From: Campanula takesimana
Lineage: Eukaryota; Streptophyta; Magnoliopsida; Asterales; Campanulaceae
Reading direction: 5' to 3'
DNA length: 64,000 nt
NCBI GenBank assembly: GCA_026119855.1
Contig: JAOWBW010000382.1
Span: forward strand, 1,178,001 to 1,242,000
Shown: piece after piece, positions 34,330 through 45,732 of the stretch
Layout: every line of letters starts with the position of its first letter
How positions within the stretch are numbered: position 1 is the stretch's first letter
Notes under the pieces: generated by a model
The model's input: the letters and a program-made list of their open reading frames with translations, nothing else
The model's database searches: none
What the model was told of the DNA's origin: nothing
Made by a program: the position numbers and the translations under genes

Positions 34330-36489
34330 TATCTATCTTGCATTCCTTACCCTGAATGCCCTAGCATTCTTCTTATTAGTTGGGACGGTGCCATCTTGCA
34401 GATATTTAATGATAGGTGTCATCCATGAAGTGATTTTCTGGTTGTCTTGATCTTCCTACATGTCTTCATCTATTCTGAAAAGTTCCAAGCTCCCAAGATC
34501 TTGGAAGTCATCATCTAAACTGAAAAGCTCCAACTTCTCTATGGAAGGAATGTTGACATGGATGATAGGTATATTGATCTGAGAAGCACTTTTGAATGCT
34601 GATCCCAAATTAGCAAGGGTGTCTGCCTGAGAGTTCTCCTCTCTGGGTACCTGTTCTAGGGAAAAGCTAGAGAATTTGCTGGCTAAAATTTTTATGATCC
34701 CCAGATATGACGTCATCTTGGCGTTCTTTGCTGCATAAGAGCCATTGAAATGGTTAACCAACAACAATGAATCACTGTATACCTGGATTGCTTTAACATT
34801 AAGATCTAAAGAAACACTTAATCCGGTGATCAAAGCTTCGTATTCTGCTTCATTGTTGGTGGCTATAAAATCACAGCTAATGGCCTGGGGTATTATGTCC
34901 CTTTGTGGTGACTTCAGGACGATACCCTGGCCTATTCCTCTTGCATTGGATGCTCCATCTGTAAATAGCGTCCACTTGAGGATGTCGTCTCCTTGAAGTT
35001 GCTGGACTTCAACTTCTACTTCAGATTGCATACTAGGACTGAAGTCTGCCACAAAATCTGCAAGTGCCTGTGATTTTATTGCGGTCCTTGGTTCATACCT
35101 GATATCATATGTTCTCAGTTGGACCGACCATTTTCCCATTCTTCCTGACATCTCTGATTTTCTTATAACATTCTTGATTGGATAATTAGTACGAATATAA
35201 ATAACATGGGTTTCAAAATAATGTCTCAATTTAATGGAAGCAGTAATCAAAGCTAAAATTAATTTTTCTAGATGGGAGTACCTAGTTTCCGCATCTAGTA
35301 GAGTTTTACTTACATAATATATGGGGTGTTGATTACCGTTTTCTTCTCGAACTAGTACTGCGCTGACAGCTACTTCTGATACGGCCAGATATGCATAAAG
35401 AGGTTCGCCTTCTTGGGGCTTGGTCAGCAATGGAGATGTCAACAAGTATTGCTTTAAGTCCTGGAATGCTTTCTCATGCATCTCCGTCCATTCGAATCTG
35501 CTATTTTTCTTCAGAATGTCATAGAACGGTTTGCACTTTTCTATGGATTTGGATATGAATCTGTTTAGAGCTGCCACTTTCCCTGTCAATCTTTGCACGT
35601 CTTTAACCGTCTTGGGCGACGTCAGGTTGATTATGGCTCTGATCTGCTCCGGGCTTGCTTTAATTCCTCTTTGAGTCACCATATAACCAAGGAATTTTCC
35701 AGATTTCAATCCAAAGTTGCATTTTGTAGGATTAAGTTTCATGTTGAATGCATCTAGGATGTCAAATGCTTGTGTAAGATCTCGTACATGGTCTTCAGCT
35801 TTCTTTGATTTGACTACCATATCATCGATATATACCTCCATGGTTTTGCCTATCTAGTCTTTGAACATCAAGTTGACGAGCTTCTGATATGTTGTACCTG
35901 CATTTCTTAGTCCAAAAGGCATAGCAATATAACAATATATACCTGTCGGCATGATGAAGGCGGTGTCTTCTTGGTCAGATGGTTCCATCTGGATTTGCTG
36001 AAAACCTGAAGAGGCGTCCATGAAAGTTAAGATCTCATGACCTGATGTAGCGTCTACCAGCGTATCAATGTGAGGGAGAGGAAAAGGATCTTTGGGACAT
36101 TCTTTATTCAGGTCTGTGAAGTCAACACACACTCTCCATTTGCCGTTTCTTTTCTCCACCACTACTACATTTGCCAACCACTTTGGATATTCAGCTTCCC
36201 TGATCATTTTCGCTTTCAACAATCTGTCAACTTCTTCCTGGATGATCTGATTTCTTTCCTGGGCAAACTTCCTCCGTTTCTGTCGCACCGGCTTAAAAGA
36301 AGGATCTATATTCAGTTTGTGGGTGATGACGTCTTTACTGATCCCCGTGATATCTTCGTGCTTCCAGGCGAAGCTCTTGACCCTTTCTTTTAAAAGATTT
36401 ATCAATTCTTCTTCAAAATCTGATGGTACGTCTTGGCCAATTAGCACCTTCAAGTCTGGATCTGAGGGATCTAAGAAAATTTCTTTCAC
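34330..36489 (-). pseudogene. Element G reverse transcriptase and dual RNase H
   Basis: RT blocks in order are EEVDRLLKAKMIREAEYPKWLANVV (split here only by length), WRVCVDFTDLN, PLPHIDTLVD, FMDASSGFQQI, MPFGLRNAG and the catalytic VYIDDMVVKS, with both Asp present. A TAG at 35854 lies just upstream of YIDD. The gypsy RNase H relic follows (YYVSKTLLDAETRYS). A second RNase H domain then reads LFTDGASNARGIGQG, NNEAEYEALITG, VYSDSLLLV and REENSQADTLANLG, with D-E-D-D type residues visible. This extra archaeal-type RNase H marks the Tat lineage. Confidence 0.9.
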
Positions 36490-37199
36490 ATCATCCTCTC
36501 TTGCTTCCAGGACCTGACGTGCTTTCTTCTGTAATTGCTATGCTTGCCGAGAGGATGTCGTCGCCTTCATAGATGTCATGTAACAATCTTTTGCAGTCAG
36601 CTGGTCACTGTAGATCTTGACTACTCCCCAAGGCGTCGGCATCATAACACACTGGTGATACGTCGACGGTACTGCCTTCATTGAGTGAATCCAAGGCCTG
36701 CCCAATATGACGTTGTAGCTGGTTGCACAATCTATCACACAGAATCTTTCCATGGAGTTGACACCTTCAATATACACAGGAAGCTTGATTTCCCCAGCTG
36801 TAGCCTTCGTTTCGACACTAAAGCCTACCAGTATCGAAGTGTTTTTGATCACCTCGAACATAGGAATATTTATTTCCTTCAAAGCTGCTACAGTTATGAG
36901 ATTGACTGAACTGCCCCCATCTACAAGAATCCTCCTGACCTTGCAATTAGCTATCTGTAAGGCAATAACCAGTGCATCATGGTGCGGATCCAGGACATTA
37001 TCCCTGTCGTCTTTTTCAAAATAGATGACATGTTGTGAAGTAAGCTTGGAAGTCTTGTCCTTTCTTCTTGGCTTTTCATCTTTGGCCTCATGAGTGTGCC
37101 TCTTAGCTGCAGAATAAGATGTACCACAAATTTCAGAACCACCACTAATAAATTGGACTACCTTAGTTACCGGTGGGGGTGAAGGTGGTTTTTCTGGAA
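36490..37199 (-). pseudogene. Element G protease
   Basis: Aspartic protease with the active-site string RRILVDGGSSVNLI (DGG triad, usual in Tat elements) and the C-terminal hallmark YNVILGRPWIHS. It releases the mature proteins from the polyprotein. A TAG at 36538 separates it from the linker to RT; the frame itself continues. Confidence 0.87.
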
Positions 37200-38244
37200 T
37201 GGCTTCTTTGCTGTCTGTCTTGTTCTTCCGGTGGCTCAGCTCTTTCCTCAAGGCGATGCAATCTTCCGTAAGGTGTCCGAAATCTTCATGATATGAGCAC
37301 CATTTGGATTTGTCTTTCCAAGTTGATGGCTTATCAGTTTTCCTTGGCCACCTTGCTTTATCTCCAAGATTCCCCATTGCGCATAGGATACCTGCAACAT
37401 CAGCAAAAAAGCAATAATCAGTAATCTTAGGACAATCAACATCGTCCTGCTCTTCATCCTCCACATAATGAATCTTGCTAGAATCATTTCTATGATAGGG
37501 TCTTGATCTGTTATTCTGCTTCTAGTGAGATGAGTCTATCCTCCTGTCTGGATTGTCATATGTCGACGCCTTGCCAGAATCTTTGGTTTGCTGTGCTCTG
37601 TCCTCTTCCAATCGGATGAACCTGGTAGCTCTATTGCGGACATCTTCCATTCTCTTGCATGGATTCATCACAAGATCTTCATAAAATGGTGAGTCTTTCT
37701 TCAAGTCCATTCTGAAAGCTTCTGTTGCCGTCGCCATATCCAGATTAGGGATCTCCAAGACTTCCTTGTTAAACCTGTTGACGTATTCTTTTAATGCTTC
37801 TGTTGGCTGTTGGACTATTCTGTAGAGGTCACTGGTCAACTTCTCAAACTGTTGACTGCATGAAAACTGATTGTTGAACATGTTGATCAGCTGGGCATAC
37901 GATCCAATAGATCCAGGGGGCTGACGGATTAACCATTTTAAAGCCGGTCCCACCAAAGTCAAACCAAAGCCTTTACATAAGCACGCTTCCCTGTATTGGA
38001 GAGGTATACGGACAATCTCCATCTTCTCTTAGTAATGGGCGACATGCTCTTCAGGATCAGTACTTCCATCATAGAACTTCATGGACGAAATGTTGAATCC
38101 TTTCGGGATGTCGACATGTGCTATAGCTGGTACAAAGAGAGACTGGCTGTAACATGTTGGAGAGACTTGCTGAATGGGGGGAGTGACTCCTGGTACATTC
38201 ATGACTATGTCCCTTAGCTCTTGAAGCTGGCTTGCTATGAAGGG
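37200..38244 (-). pseudogene. Element G gag (N terminus deleted)
   Basis: The frame opens abruptly at 38244 with KAKPFIASQLQELRDIV. The retrotransposon-gag block follows: MKFYDGSTDPEEHVAHY, stop, EKMEIVRIPL, GPALKWLIRQPPGSI and LYRIVQQPTEALKEYVNRF. The knuckle is CSYHEDFGHLTEDC (C-x2-H-x4-H-x4-C). The residues normally before KAKPF are missing because of the deletion that also removed the primer site. Confidence 0.85.
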
Positions 38245-38527
38245 CTTCGCCTTGCTTAAATACTAAAAACTAGATAAGATTAAGCTAATCTGTTAACTCT
38301 AACAAACTTCTCTATCTTTTCGGCCACAACTCCTTCCTTTGACCAAGTCCTTTTTGCCGTTGATAAGAGTCTTCTTTATAGCACATGTTTATTCTTGTTA
38401 ATTTTATCTGCAGAAGAATTTTAATAACAAATAATAAATAAATAAATAAAACAGTTACTTACAACGTGGTAACTCTTCAAGATGTCGCTATCTTCAGGAT
38501 GTCGTCATGGAGATTTTACCCATAACA
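38245..38527 (-). repeat. Element G truncated 5' LTR
   Basis: In the element's sense it starts TGTTATGGGTAAAATC at 38527 and matches 30687-30965 down to the string AAGGCGAAG at about 38244-38253. There it passes straight into gag coding sequence. R/U5, the primer site and the leader are absent. The flanking TAAAG (38528-38532) is the expected target duplication. Confidence 0.82.
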
Positions 38528-38738
38528 TAAAGGAACATCAATTCTGACATATTTGAAGATCTTAACCAAAAATTATTCAGATCCAAATGAAAACTGGAAA
38601 TAGGATGACCTCACATAGATCTTCAATCCGAGACTAGCCGTAATCGATCTCCGGTTTTTTGCTAGAAAACATGATCGATCGGCGTCGGCGGACTAAGACG
38701 GAGGTAATGACGGAACAAATCTGATGAAGAACAATCAT

Positions 38739-40211
38739 TGATGGAAAAAATCCTCAGTAATAAAAACCTTGCAAGTGTACAAGTCACCGAAGTAGCAATG
38801 TACAAACGTAAAGGTCAAACCACAGAGACTTAAGTGAAAACAAGTATGTTTAATTAATGTAAAAGTAAACAGGGGTTTTTGTTTAAAAATATTTAACTAA
38901 ACTACTAATGCAAGAATTAAACTAATATTAAGAAAACAATTCAAAATAAGAATTTATCAAGGGTGACAAGGAATTCACGGATTGAATTCACCAATACCTT
39001 CACATTGGGACGGTTCGATTGTGGGATTGCAATCATTTTATTTCTTCTATAATATACTTTCTGCTAGGTCTATACAATATGCAAGAAATTAATGAAGCAC
39101 TCAAGAACACATGAACCTAAATCCTTTTGACTTCCGCTAGGTCCTCAATTGAATTTAATCATCAAAACAATGGTCAACGTATAATCACCCACGCTAGTGT
39201 GGTAATATATACCCAATAGTTCTAAAGTCAATTTATATCTTAACATATAATTGAAACTAAAAAATTTAGCTTGAAGAATATTTTGATGCACAAGAATTAA
39301 TATTGAATGGAAAAAGTTAAATCTATAGCATAAAGATTCAATATTTGCTACTACCAATCCATGAATCTAGAAATTTAGCTACTCATATTCATAACAAAGA
39401 AAACAAGAAAAATAATAAAAAACATCAAAACCTGAATTAAATTGATGAATCCTTGTTTACAACCCTTGAATCTTGAATAAAACATTTCTAAAATAATGTG
39501 TATGGAGTGTTATATTTATACTAGGGCTAAGGAGGTGTAAAAATAGGAAAAACCATAAGATTCCTTGTTGAAAAAGGATAAATATAGTTGCTGGCCGGAA
39601 TTTCCCCAGGAGCCCCTGGGATTTTTGAGTTCCCATAAAAGTCCTCCAAAAATTCCCCAAAGATCCTTGAAAATTCCAAAAAAATCCATGTAATTTTGGA
39701 AATTACAGACAAGTCCAACATATTTTGAAAATCCCCAAAAAGTCCCTGAAAAATTCCCCTAAGGTCCCTAGCCCAGTGGGCGCTTGGTAGACACCAAGAG
39801 GGTGCCTACTAGGCCCTCACCTACTATTTTTTCTGCCCAAGAAGCGAGTGGGCGCTCGCTATGGACCAGACGGGCGCTCGCAATGATCTGCTGTTGAACT
39901 TTTTTCGCGCAACTTCCGGAGACCATAACTTCTTCATACGAACTCCAATTTGGACGTGTAAACTATCGTTGGAAAGATTTTTTCGAGTACTATCCAATGG
40001 AATTGATTACTCAAAGGTCACATCTCATTATATTTATGTTCTGGTCTGTTCTTTATCCTTCCTTATCGCGCTTCAACGTACATGAATCCGTGCATTCTTT
40101 CGCTCATTTTCTATACTCATAAACACTCCAAAAACCATTAAAACACCCAGGGTTTAGCATCTAATAAGTCATAGAAGTATGTGATTTGGATAGGTAAAAA
40201 TACATCCATCA
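38739..40211 (-). repeat. Solo LTR (1,473 bp) with 5-bp target duplication
   Basis: TGATGGA at the left and TCCATCA at the right form TG...CA termini, flanked by ATCAT on both sides (38734-38738 and 40212-40216). No internal coding sequence is present, so it is a solo LTR or a very short element. A TATAAATA on the minus strand (39513-39520) and a cluster of GGGCGCTCGC words (39778-39893) upstream of it suggest minus orientation. The lineage is unknown. Confidence 0.8.
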
Positions 40212-40216
40212 ATCAT

Positions 40217-40643
40217 CGACGGAGATGAAGACGATCGGAACAATTTGCCGCCGTTGCAACTAGAGATGCAGTCGAAGAAGATGTCGTCGCTATCAGACGA
40301 AGATCCAGTGATGAGAGTTGTGAAATCGCCGGTGGAAACTGGAGATAACTCCATATTTTTATTTGAACGAAGGATCAGGTAGTAGTGACGGCGATTCGTC
40401 AGAATTTTGAACAAATTTAGTTTCGGTTTTGAAATTGCGAAACCTAGGTATTTTTTAGAAGGCAATAGATTTTTGGAGTAATTTAGATGAGAATAACTGT
40501 TGAGAAGAAGATGGATCGAACGGTGATTTCTCCGGAGAAAAATATTGAGAGATTTTGATTTTAATTTTCGAAGCCCTAGTTTTCGATTTTGTGAGCGGAA
40601 GCAAAATTGGGAAATCAAGCCACCAATTTGTGGTTTGATACCA
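40217..40643 (-). other. Copia-like remnant, 5' internal sequence and primer site
   Basis: The minus strand reads TGGTATCAAACC (40643-40632) directly after a TG...CA-type terminus, a Met-tRNA-like primer site. An open frame of 149 codons follows (40618-40169) and crosses the solo LTR boundary. It has a serine/aspartate-rich tail and no recognised domain, so it is not called a gene. The unit is completed by 38528-38733 and 29840-30529 once the nested insertions are removed. Confidence 0.5.
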
Positions 40644-40967
40644 TGATAGATCTATTATTGGAGATATGAATGAGGTTTATTGAGGTGGAGATGGTGACCG
40701 GACCACTACATGTGGTGGTGGCCGGAATCTGTGAGGGAGTGTGAGAGAGAGTCGTGGTAGGGAGATAATAGGAAAGAAGAGAGAATGTATTTTTGTATAT
40801 TGATCTTGTTATCAGAACAGTACATTGGGATAGAGTTATATATATATACTAACTCATCCACTTACTCTAACAAACTATGAAACAAACTAACAACAATTCT
40901 AACAGACTAACTGACTTTTACATCTAAGTCCCTAACATTATATTTATTTACCATCTACTCCTTAATA
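40644..40967 (-). repeat. Copia-like remnant 5' LTR (324 bp)
   Basis: In the element's sense it starts TATTAAGGAGTAGATGG at 40967 and ends AGATCTATCA at 40644, then the primer site. TATATATATA at about 40840-40850 is a candidate TATA region. The first 28 bases repeat at 29825 leftward. Confidence 0.6.
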
Positions 40968-41047
40968 GTTAAACTTTTGAAAAACAATTACTATATAATT
41001 TGCTTATAACTCATTGGAGGAGGAATTATTTTTCTCTAAGACTATAC

Positions 41048-41330
41048 CGTACTTCCTCCGTCCCCTAGTTATCGCTACTTATTTCCATTTTGACGTCCCA
41101 TTCTTATTGCTACTTTCCCAAAATGTTGACTTTTCTCTCTCCTACCTACTCACAACAACTATCTACTAACTTATTTTCTCTCTCCTACCCACTCACAATA
41201 CTTACTTATTCTGCAACAGATAAGGGACTGCATTCGCGGTCTAGACATATTTTCTTAATACTCGTGCACTCCCATTTAGTAGCAATAAGTATGGTGTCAC
41301 TTGTTAGTAAATCAGACCCAAGAGATGACA
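41048..41330. mobile_element. MITE-like sequence with a CTCCGTCCC end (degenerate)
   Basis: The left end reads CTTCCTCCGTCCCCTAG. An inward segment around TTATCGCTACTTATTTCCA is matched in inverse near 41278-41300 (TGGGAG... AGCAATAAG type). Plant Stowaway-like MITEs share the CTCCGTCCC motif. The right terminus is not clear. Confidence 0.45.
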
Positions 41331-43357
41331 GATAATAACGAAAGCAAATCGACAAATAAAGAACACGAAATTTTACGTGTTTACCAACAACCTATTAGCT
41401 TCGTCCACGAGCAAATGGAGAAATAAATTATTATTATGTCCGGAGAAACAATTACAGAAGATGATCACACTAATCTAATTTGCACGAATTTTTATCACAA
41501 TTATTTTTTTACTGTGTAAACCCTAGATCTAGAATTATTGATCTCTCTTTCTCTCTGAGTAATTGAGCAGCTGAATTAAATTAGGACAGTGTTAGGTTGT
41601 GGAGACAAAACCTAGAAGGAAAAGGAAAATAAATTGAGTCTTATAAGAATTCATGGAATTCCTTATTTGACTAGGTTGAAATTTAATTCTCATTGGGATT
41701 CCTTGATTAAGTGGATTTAGGATTTTAATTATTCTGGGTTTCCTACTTAGTTTCGGTTTTGGACGTGTTGCCTATACAAACCAAGTGATGGCTATAAACA
41801 TTGTACACACACGTAGTGCCAATAGTCAGAGAGAATCTGTGAGTCACAAAGAAGCGGATGGAGTGTTGGCCATTTAAGGGTGCCCTTAGGGGCATTCCAT
41901 GGATTTGTAGAAGCATGTCTAGGGTTTTATTTGTGACGGGAGTGTTTACATGGATATGTTATCTCACTGCGATATAAAGCGTAGACTTTAGTGTAAACAG
42001 ACACAGATTGGCGATATTAGTGAAATATCCTGGCAGTGCCCCTAGAGGTAGTCATTGTTGTGACGAACTGAGTTAACAAATATTTTGTGTTCTTTTCTTG
42101 TTGATTACTTTCATATTAGAGCTGGTCTCTGGTGCGGCGGCCGCACGTTGTGCGGCGGCGCCGACCGAGCCATCCCCCTTTTTTTTTTTTTTGCCCTCAC
42201 AACCTTTTTTCCTCCACCAAAAGTAACACTTCTTATAACGAAATGTAACACATTTGTTTTTCAAAAGCAACACTTTTTTTTTTCAAAAATGTACCACAAT
42301 TTTGATGCAATAGATTAAAGATAACATAAAAATTAACGACTAAATTAATGTAACACTTTTTATAAAGGAATGTAACATTATTTTTTCAAATGTAACACTT
42401 TTTTTTTCAAATGTAACACTTTTTTTCTCCGAAAATTAATATATGATTGACAACTAAACTAATGTTACATTTTATAAAAAATGAATGTAACATTTTTTTT
42501 CTCAATTGTAACATTTACATTCTTAAATGTAACATTATATATGAAATGTAACAATTTTTTATTGAGAAAGTAACAATTGAAATGCAAACCCAATTTTTTT
42601 ATAAAAACTGCTGTTACATTTGACAGTAGAAAAAAGTGTTACTTTTTGAAGATGAAAGTGTTACTTTTATCAGAACAGAGTGTTACATTTCAGCTGGCAA
42701 GAACTTCAAACTTTTTTATGTGTAAAAAAATGTTTAAAAAAAAAAATCAAACCATATCATGACCTATGTAGTTTTATTCGTCTCGTCGAGACGAACACAA
42801 CTGTATTTTTTTTAAAAAATTCTGAGTTATAAATCTTAAGATATAGCATTTTAAAGTTAATGGGGTTTTTTTTTTTAGGACACGTGTCACTCAGGGAGAG
42901 GGGGAAGGAGCCGGGCGGGGCGGGTCGGCCCATGGGCCAGACCAGCCGCACGCCATGCGGCAGTCTGACGTGAGAATTTGTCTTCATATTATTAGTATCC
43001 ATGGTTGTTGTGTCTCACCATTATCAGAATTATATGGGCAAGAACTGCACGGATATATCACAATTTCCCAACGGACAGAAGAAAGTATATAGGTGTATTT
43101 CGTATACTCTTTAAGTTCCCTAATCTTAATTCCCTAAGGATTCATTAATCCTTGTTGACTAGGCTGTTAGGACTTCCCAAACAAAAAGTACCCACGGCAA
43201 CCAAAAGGAAAAACGCCCACTTGGTCATCAAAGGCCCACACGCTGATACTCCTTGCATGACCAAACAATCTGGTTCTATTGCCTTGTATATTTCTGCTAA
43301 GTACCAGAATCTATGGCTTTAGCTCCGAGCTATTGCCACAACTCCTAGTCTCGGAAT
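41331..43357. other. Unassigned repeat-rich region with GTAACA words and CG-rich palindromes
   Basis: No gene was found. A degenerate TATTAGAGCT near 42115, preceded by TTTCA, may mark an old LTR/primer junction. A GCGGCCGCAC/GTGCGGC cluster lies at 42130-42170. From 42218 to 42700 the word GTAACA recurs about twelve times and then continues in inverse form (TGTTAC). A second CG-rich palindrome cluster lies at 42905-42965. Confidence 0.45.
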
Positions 43358-44223
43358 CAGTGGCGGATCTACACATTTATATTTGGTGGTGCCTATTTTT
43401 TTTAAAAAAAAATTGACGAGAAACTAAGATGCACGGGGGTTCGGGGGCAGCGCCCTCGAATTTTTTTTGAGCAATACCGGGATATTCTTTCACTAAAAAT
43501 GCATACTGCTAAAGAGAATGAAATGCACACTGCTAAAGAACATAGATTGACATTCTTTCAAACAGCTAATGTGCAAGGAAACTAACACCCAGTAAATCAG
43601 AGGATCAAGCATTAAAACCCAGAAGAGTAACCCTTAATTCAATCTTCACTAAAAATTAAAAGCTTCTCACAACAATTGAGCAAACATGACCCAATAACAA
43701 TAAGACAGTGATGGAATCCAAGAGACAAGCAAAGAACTGAATTACAGTTCGATTTAGCATCCATTTTGATTGTTCAATCTAAGTTAGCACCAAAATCAAG
43801 AAGAAAATCATGATAGTGAAATCAATTTTAGGGGTTAGGGTTTACCTTTGATTGGATTTTTTCTTGATTTCTTGAGAGGGCTGTGGAGGGGGAATATCGT
43901 CATCCATTCCGGCGATGGTGGCGGACTGCGGTGGCTGTGTGGGGGCGGCGGCGGCTGTGGCGACGCCGGAACAGGGAGAGGAGAGTCCGAGCGACACGAG
44001 CGGCGACCTGCAGTTCGTCGTCCTTCTGTTTTTTTTTTTTTTTTTTTTGTGTTCACTTGTAAACGCGTTATGCGTATAAGGCTATAAGCGTATTTCTGAT
44101 TTTTTTTTTTTTAAATACCAAAATTCCAAAACGACGTCGTTTTGGCAAAAAAAAAAAAAAATAAAATAAAATAAAATTACCGGTGCCTGGGCACCGTTAG
44201 GCACAAGGGTGAGTCCGCCACTG
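43358..44223. mobile_element. hAT-type non-autonomous DNA transposon (866 bp)
   Basis: The termini CAGTGGCGGATC and GAGTCCGCCACTG are inverted repeats. They are flanked by a perfect 8-bp duplication CTCGGAAT (43350-43357 and 44224-44231), the hAT signature. Inside are T-rich tracts, GC-rich sequence at 43880-44020 and no transposase. Confidence 0.88.
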
Positions 44224-44496
44224 CTCGGAATTAGGAATTTTTTGTTGTATAATCCTTTAAGTTAGTGTCCCAACTTCAAATGCATTTATCCCAACAGTTA
44301 GTTTGAATGAATTTTGAACAATACTTTTTGTTACTTTTAGATATCCTAATCAAAATTTAAAACTTATTGATATACCGTTATAAATATTAGAAACAACAAA
44401 TTTTAGAATTTCATTAAGATGATTAAAAGTAGCTTAAATTATTGATCAAAGTTCATTCAATTAACAATGAAAAAGAGAGACTAATTTTTTTTTCGG

Positions 44497-45716
44497 GGCA
44501 AATTGCACTTTAGTTACCTGAGTTTGTCGTCATGTTTCAATTGGTTATCCAGTTTGTATTCGTTACAATTTGGTAATTGAGTGTGTCTTTTTGTTGCAAT
44601 CAGGTGTAATTTTGGTTAGTTCGTCAAAAACCTAACGGAAAGTGTGTAATGTGCCACTCACATGACATACTTAAGGGTATTTTTGTCATTTCGCTAATCA
44701 TTGAGATGGTAAAATGTCATTTATTGCATATGCAAAAAAAAAAAAAAAAAAAAAATCATCAAAACCCCCGGCACAACCACTAGCACCCCTTTCAAAATGG
44801 AGATCTAGAATTAAAAATCCCTAAACCCAACCTCCATCTACTCTGTCTCCCATCCCTTTCTTCAACCCATCTGCGACTATTCTCCATCGCCAGCTTCGAC
44901 GTACATGCGTTTCAACAAGGTCAATAATGCATGTTGGGACTTTGCAATCATGATACGCCGGAAGGCTTTGGCAATGTTTTTTCCTGGACAAGGATATGTT
45001 GTGCAGAGATGAGGGTGCGCTTGAATCTGGAATGAAGAAGTATGAGGTGCTCAAAATTGAATCTGTCTGCGTTGATCGGAAGGAGAGACACCGGTGTTAT
45101 TTATTGGGGGGGGGGACGGTTCGATAAAAGTATATGAGATGGTGCAGACTTTGTTTGGCTTCGCTATTCCGGTGAGATGGTGCGGTGAGAGGGGAAAAAT
45201 GATGGCGATGTGTTGTGCGGTAGATGTAGATCGCGATTGCCGAATGAAGAATGATTGTGCCAGGAGGCGATGACAGTGAAGGTGGCCGACGTCGCGCAGA
45301 AGGACGATGATGAAGACGCCCGGAATTAGTGATGGCCAAGGGATGATGGCCGGCCCAGGGAGAGGGAACGACTTGGCGAAGGGGTGGACTAGGGATTGGA
45401 GATTTGGGGAACTATGTTCACGATCCACCCCTTTTTTTTCCTTTTGTTTTTTTTCTTTTTCAACTTTCTGCCTTTTTGTTTCAAAAAAATAAAAATATTC
45501 TGTCTTTTAGTGTACACCTGTAGAAAAGACAAAAATACCCTTAAGTATGTCATGTGAGTGGCACATGACACACTTTCCGTTAGGTTTCTGACGAACTAAC
45601 CAAAATTATACCTAATTGCAACAAAAAGGCACTCAATAACCAAATTGTAACAAACACAAACTGGATAACCAACTGAAACATGATGACAAACTCAAGTAAC
45701 TAAAGTGCAATTTGCC
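44497..45716. mobile_element. Long terminal-inverted-repeat DNA element (Mutator-like?)
   Basis: About 200 bp at the left (GGCAAATTGCACTTTAG... CGTTAGG...) recur in inverse at 45512-45716 with many small differences. The central kilobase contains a poly-A run near 44740 and a minus-strand open frame of 125 codons (45428-45051) with no recognised domain. Such long TIRs are typical of non-autonomous Mutator-like elements. A clear 9-bp target duplication was not found. Confidence 0.7.
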
Positions 45717-45732
45717 TTCTTTTCTTTTTTTC

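Larger units (their letters stand above)
33190..38244 (-). pseudogene. Element G gag-pol, one continuous frame with nine in-frame stops
   Basis: The whole gag-pol is in a single minus-strand frame from the deletion junction (38244) to the natural TAA at 33190 (ending WNEIHLKAYFM). Internal stops are at 38029 (TAA), 37522, 36538, 35854, 34456 and about 34333 (all TAG), 33613 (TGA), about 33386 (TAG) and about 33302 (TGA). No frameshift was found in 5 kb. Order of domains: gag, CHHC knuckle, protease, RT, RNase H, archaeal-type RNase H, integrase. The lineage is Tat because of the second RNase H. Details are in the separate entries. Confidence 0.88.
30530..38527 (-). mobile_element. Element G: Tat-lineage Ty3/gypsy with antisense ORF and deleted 5' end
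   Basis: A minus-strand element with gag, protease, RT, RNase H, a second archaeal-type RNase H and integrase (38244-33190), an antisense coiled-coil ORF (31113-32172) and directly repeated LTR sequence at both ends (30965 and 38527, both ending CCCATAACA on the plus strand). The 5' LTR is short because a deletion removed R/U5, the primer site, the leader and the start of gag. The outer left boundary near 30530 is not resolved. The element sits inside the copia-like remnant. Confidence 0.85.

Noticed and set aside
40169..40618. A 149-codon open frame next to the copia-like primer site
   Set aside because: It crosses the right-hand end of the solo LTR at 40211, so the full frame cannot be ancestral, and no gag motif is recognisable.
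45051..45428. A 125-codon open frame inside the long-TIR element
   Set aside because: No domain, introns or conserved motif are visible; it is kept only as a possible captured fragment.
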